A stretch of DNA of 64,000 nucleotides, taken from positions 1,297,468 to 1,361,467 of the forward strand of contig NZ_HF536773.1 of the NCBI RefSeq assembly GCF_000312665.1, written 5' to 3'. Position 1 is the stretch's first letter; each line of letters begins with the position of its first letter. The notes beneath the pieces are model-generated. The model had not been told where the DNA came from. It saw only the letters and a list, made by a program, of their open reading frames with translations, and did no database searches. Origin of the DNA: Rhizobium mesoamericanum STM3625 (GTDB lineage Bacteria > Pseudomonadota > Alphaproteobacteria > Rhizobiales > Rhizobiaceae). Both the position numbers and the translations under genes were made by a program. Of the stretch, positions 63,823 to 64,000 are shown one piece after another.

Positions 63823-64000
63823 ATGCACGTGGCGTTTATTCATCGACGGGGCTTCGGTCAGTTCGCAGCCTTGGCCGCTCGCCTCGCGCGGGCGGGCAAT
63901 GAGGTCAGCCTCATCACCGAGACCATAGACCAGAAGATCCCATCCGTTCTCGTCTTTCGGCATCGAGCAGAACCTGGCCCGCGCGCAGACCCGCACATGG
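63823..64000 (+). CDS. glycosyltransferase, N-terminal part (partial)
   Basis: The frame from the ATG at 63823 runs open to the window edge (59 codons). Its start HVAFIHRRGFGQFAALAARLARAGNEVSLITE closely follows the N-terminus of GT4-type glycosyltransferases of the 'HQNFPGQF' group, which read similarly with a Rossmann strand then a helix. It follows the MarR gene by 33 nt on the same strand. The rest lies outside the window. Confidence 0.68.
   Translation, partial: MHVAFIHRRGFGQFAALAARLARAGNEVSLITETIDQKIPSVLVFRHRAEPGPRADPHM

Overview
The window reads as Rhizobiaceae DNA (Rhizobium/Sinorhizobium/Ensifer type). It is GC-rich, tightly packed and dominated by uptake-and-catabolism operons. Its alpha-galactoside locus has the gene order described for the Sinorhizobium meliloti agp region. 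Placement on a large secondary replicon (chromid or megaplasmid) is an inference from this accessory catabolic content; no replication genes, rRNA or tRNA are visible.

Layout. 1-4956: a CUT1-type sugar ABC importer (end of a binding protein, two permeases, ATPase) followed by a natural Gfo/Idh/MocA plus aldo-keto reductase fusion. 5121-6990: small envelope, hypothetical and helix-turn-helix proteins. 7073-10595: lower beta-ketoadipate genes pcaIJF with a divergent IclR-type pcaR. 11025-13833: two more Gfo/Idh/MocA oxidoreductases and an AhpD-like protein without its CxxC. 13904-21786: a sulfur-acquisition block made of an FAD protein, metQNI, a shattered FMN-dependent monooxygenase pseudogene and tauABC. 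22002-30848: the histidine-utilisation locus (hutD, hutIHGU, hutF, hutC), interrupted between hutD and hutU by a broken VapBC-type toxin-antitoxin pair. 30871-35249: assorted single genes (beta-helix protein, histidine phosphatase, DUF899 protein). 35272-45422: agpT, agaL1, agpABCD and agaL2, ending in a clear intrinsic terminator. 45801-47058: one decayed and one apparently intact PIN-toxin module. 47212-49204: a DUF1007 protein, an L,D-transpeptidase-like protein and an IS3 transposase relic. 49232-64000: a surface-glycan / type I secretion region.

The last region is the least ordinary. A frameshifted galU is followed, in order along the plus strand and all on the minus strand, by a run of genes with 4-nt start/stop overlaps or very short gaps. 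They encode a GT4, a GT2-like protein that has lost its catalytic acidic motifs, a tail-anchored coiled-coil protein, a second GT4, a methyltransferase and a large active-looking GT2. Beside them are a very small RTX protein made almost wholly of calcium-binding repeats, a PrsE/PrsD-type type I exporter, a divergent MarR-type regulator and the start of a further glycosyltransferase. A perfect 19-bp palindrome in front of the MarR gene recurs with 16/19 identity upstream of the RTX gene, tying exporter, substrate and regulator into one likely regulon. A 'GW..DP'-type segment recurs in three proteins of the cluster. My inference is that a glycan or glycosylated surface product is made here together with a secreted calcium-binding protein; nothing in the sequence proves the product.

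Recurring small-scale structure: strong hairpins follow three different periplasmic binding-protein genes (44-85, 16480-16514, 40064-40088), as expected where binding-protein mRNA is kept in excess over permease mRNA. Good operator candidates sit upstream of pcaI/pcaR, hutI/hutF, tauA, metQ, the toxin-antitoxin operon and the RTX/prs genes.
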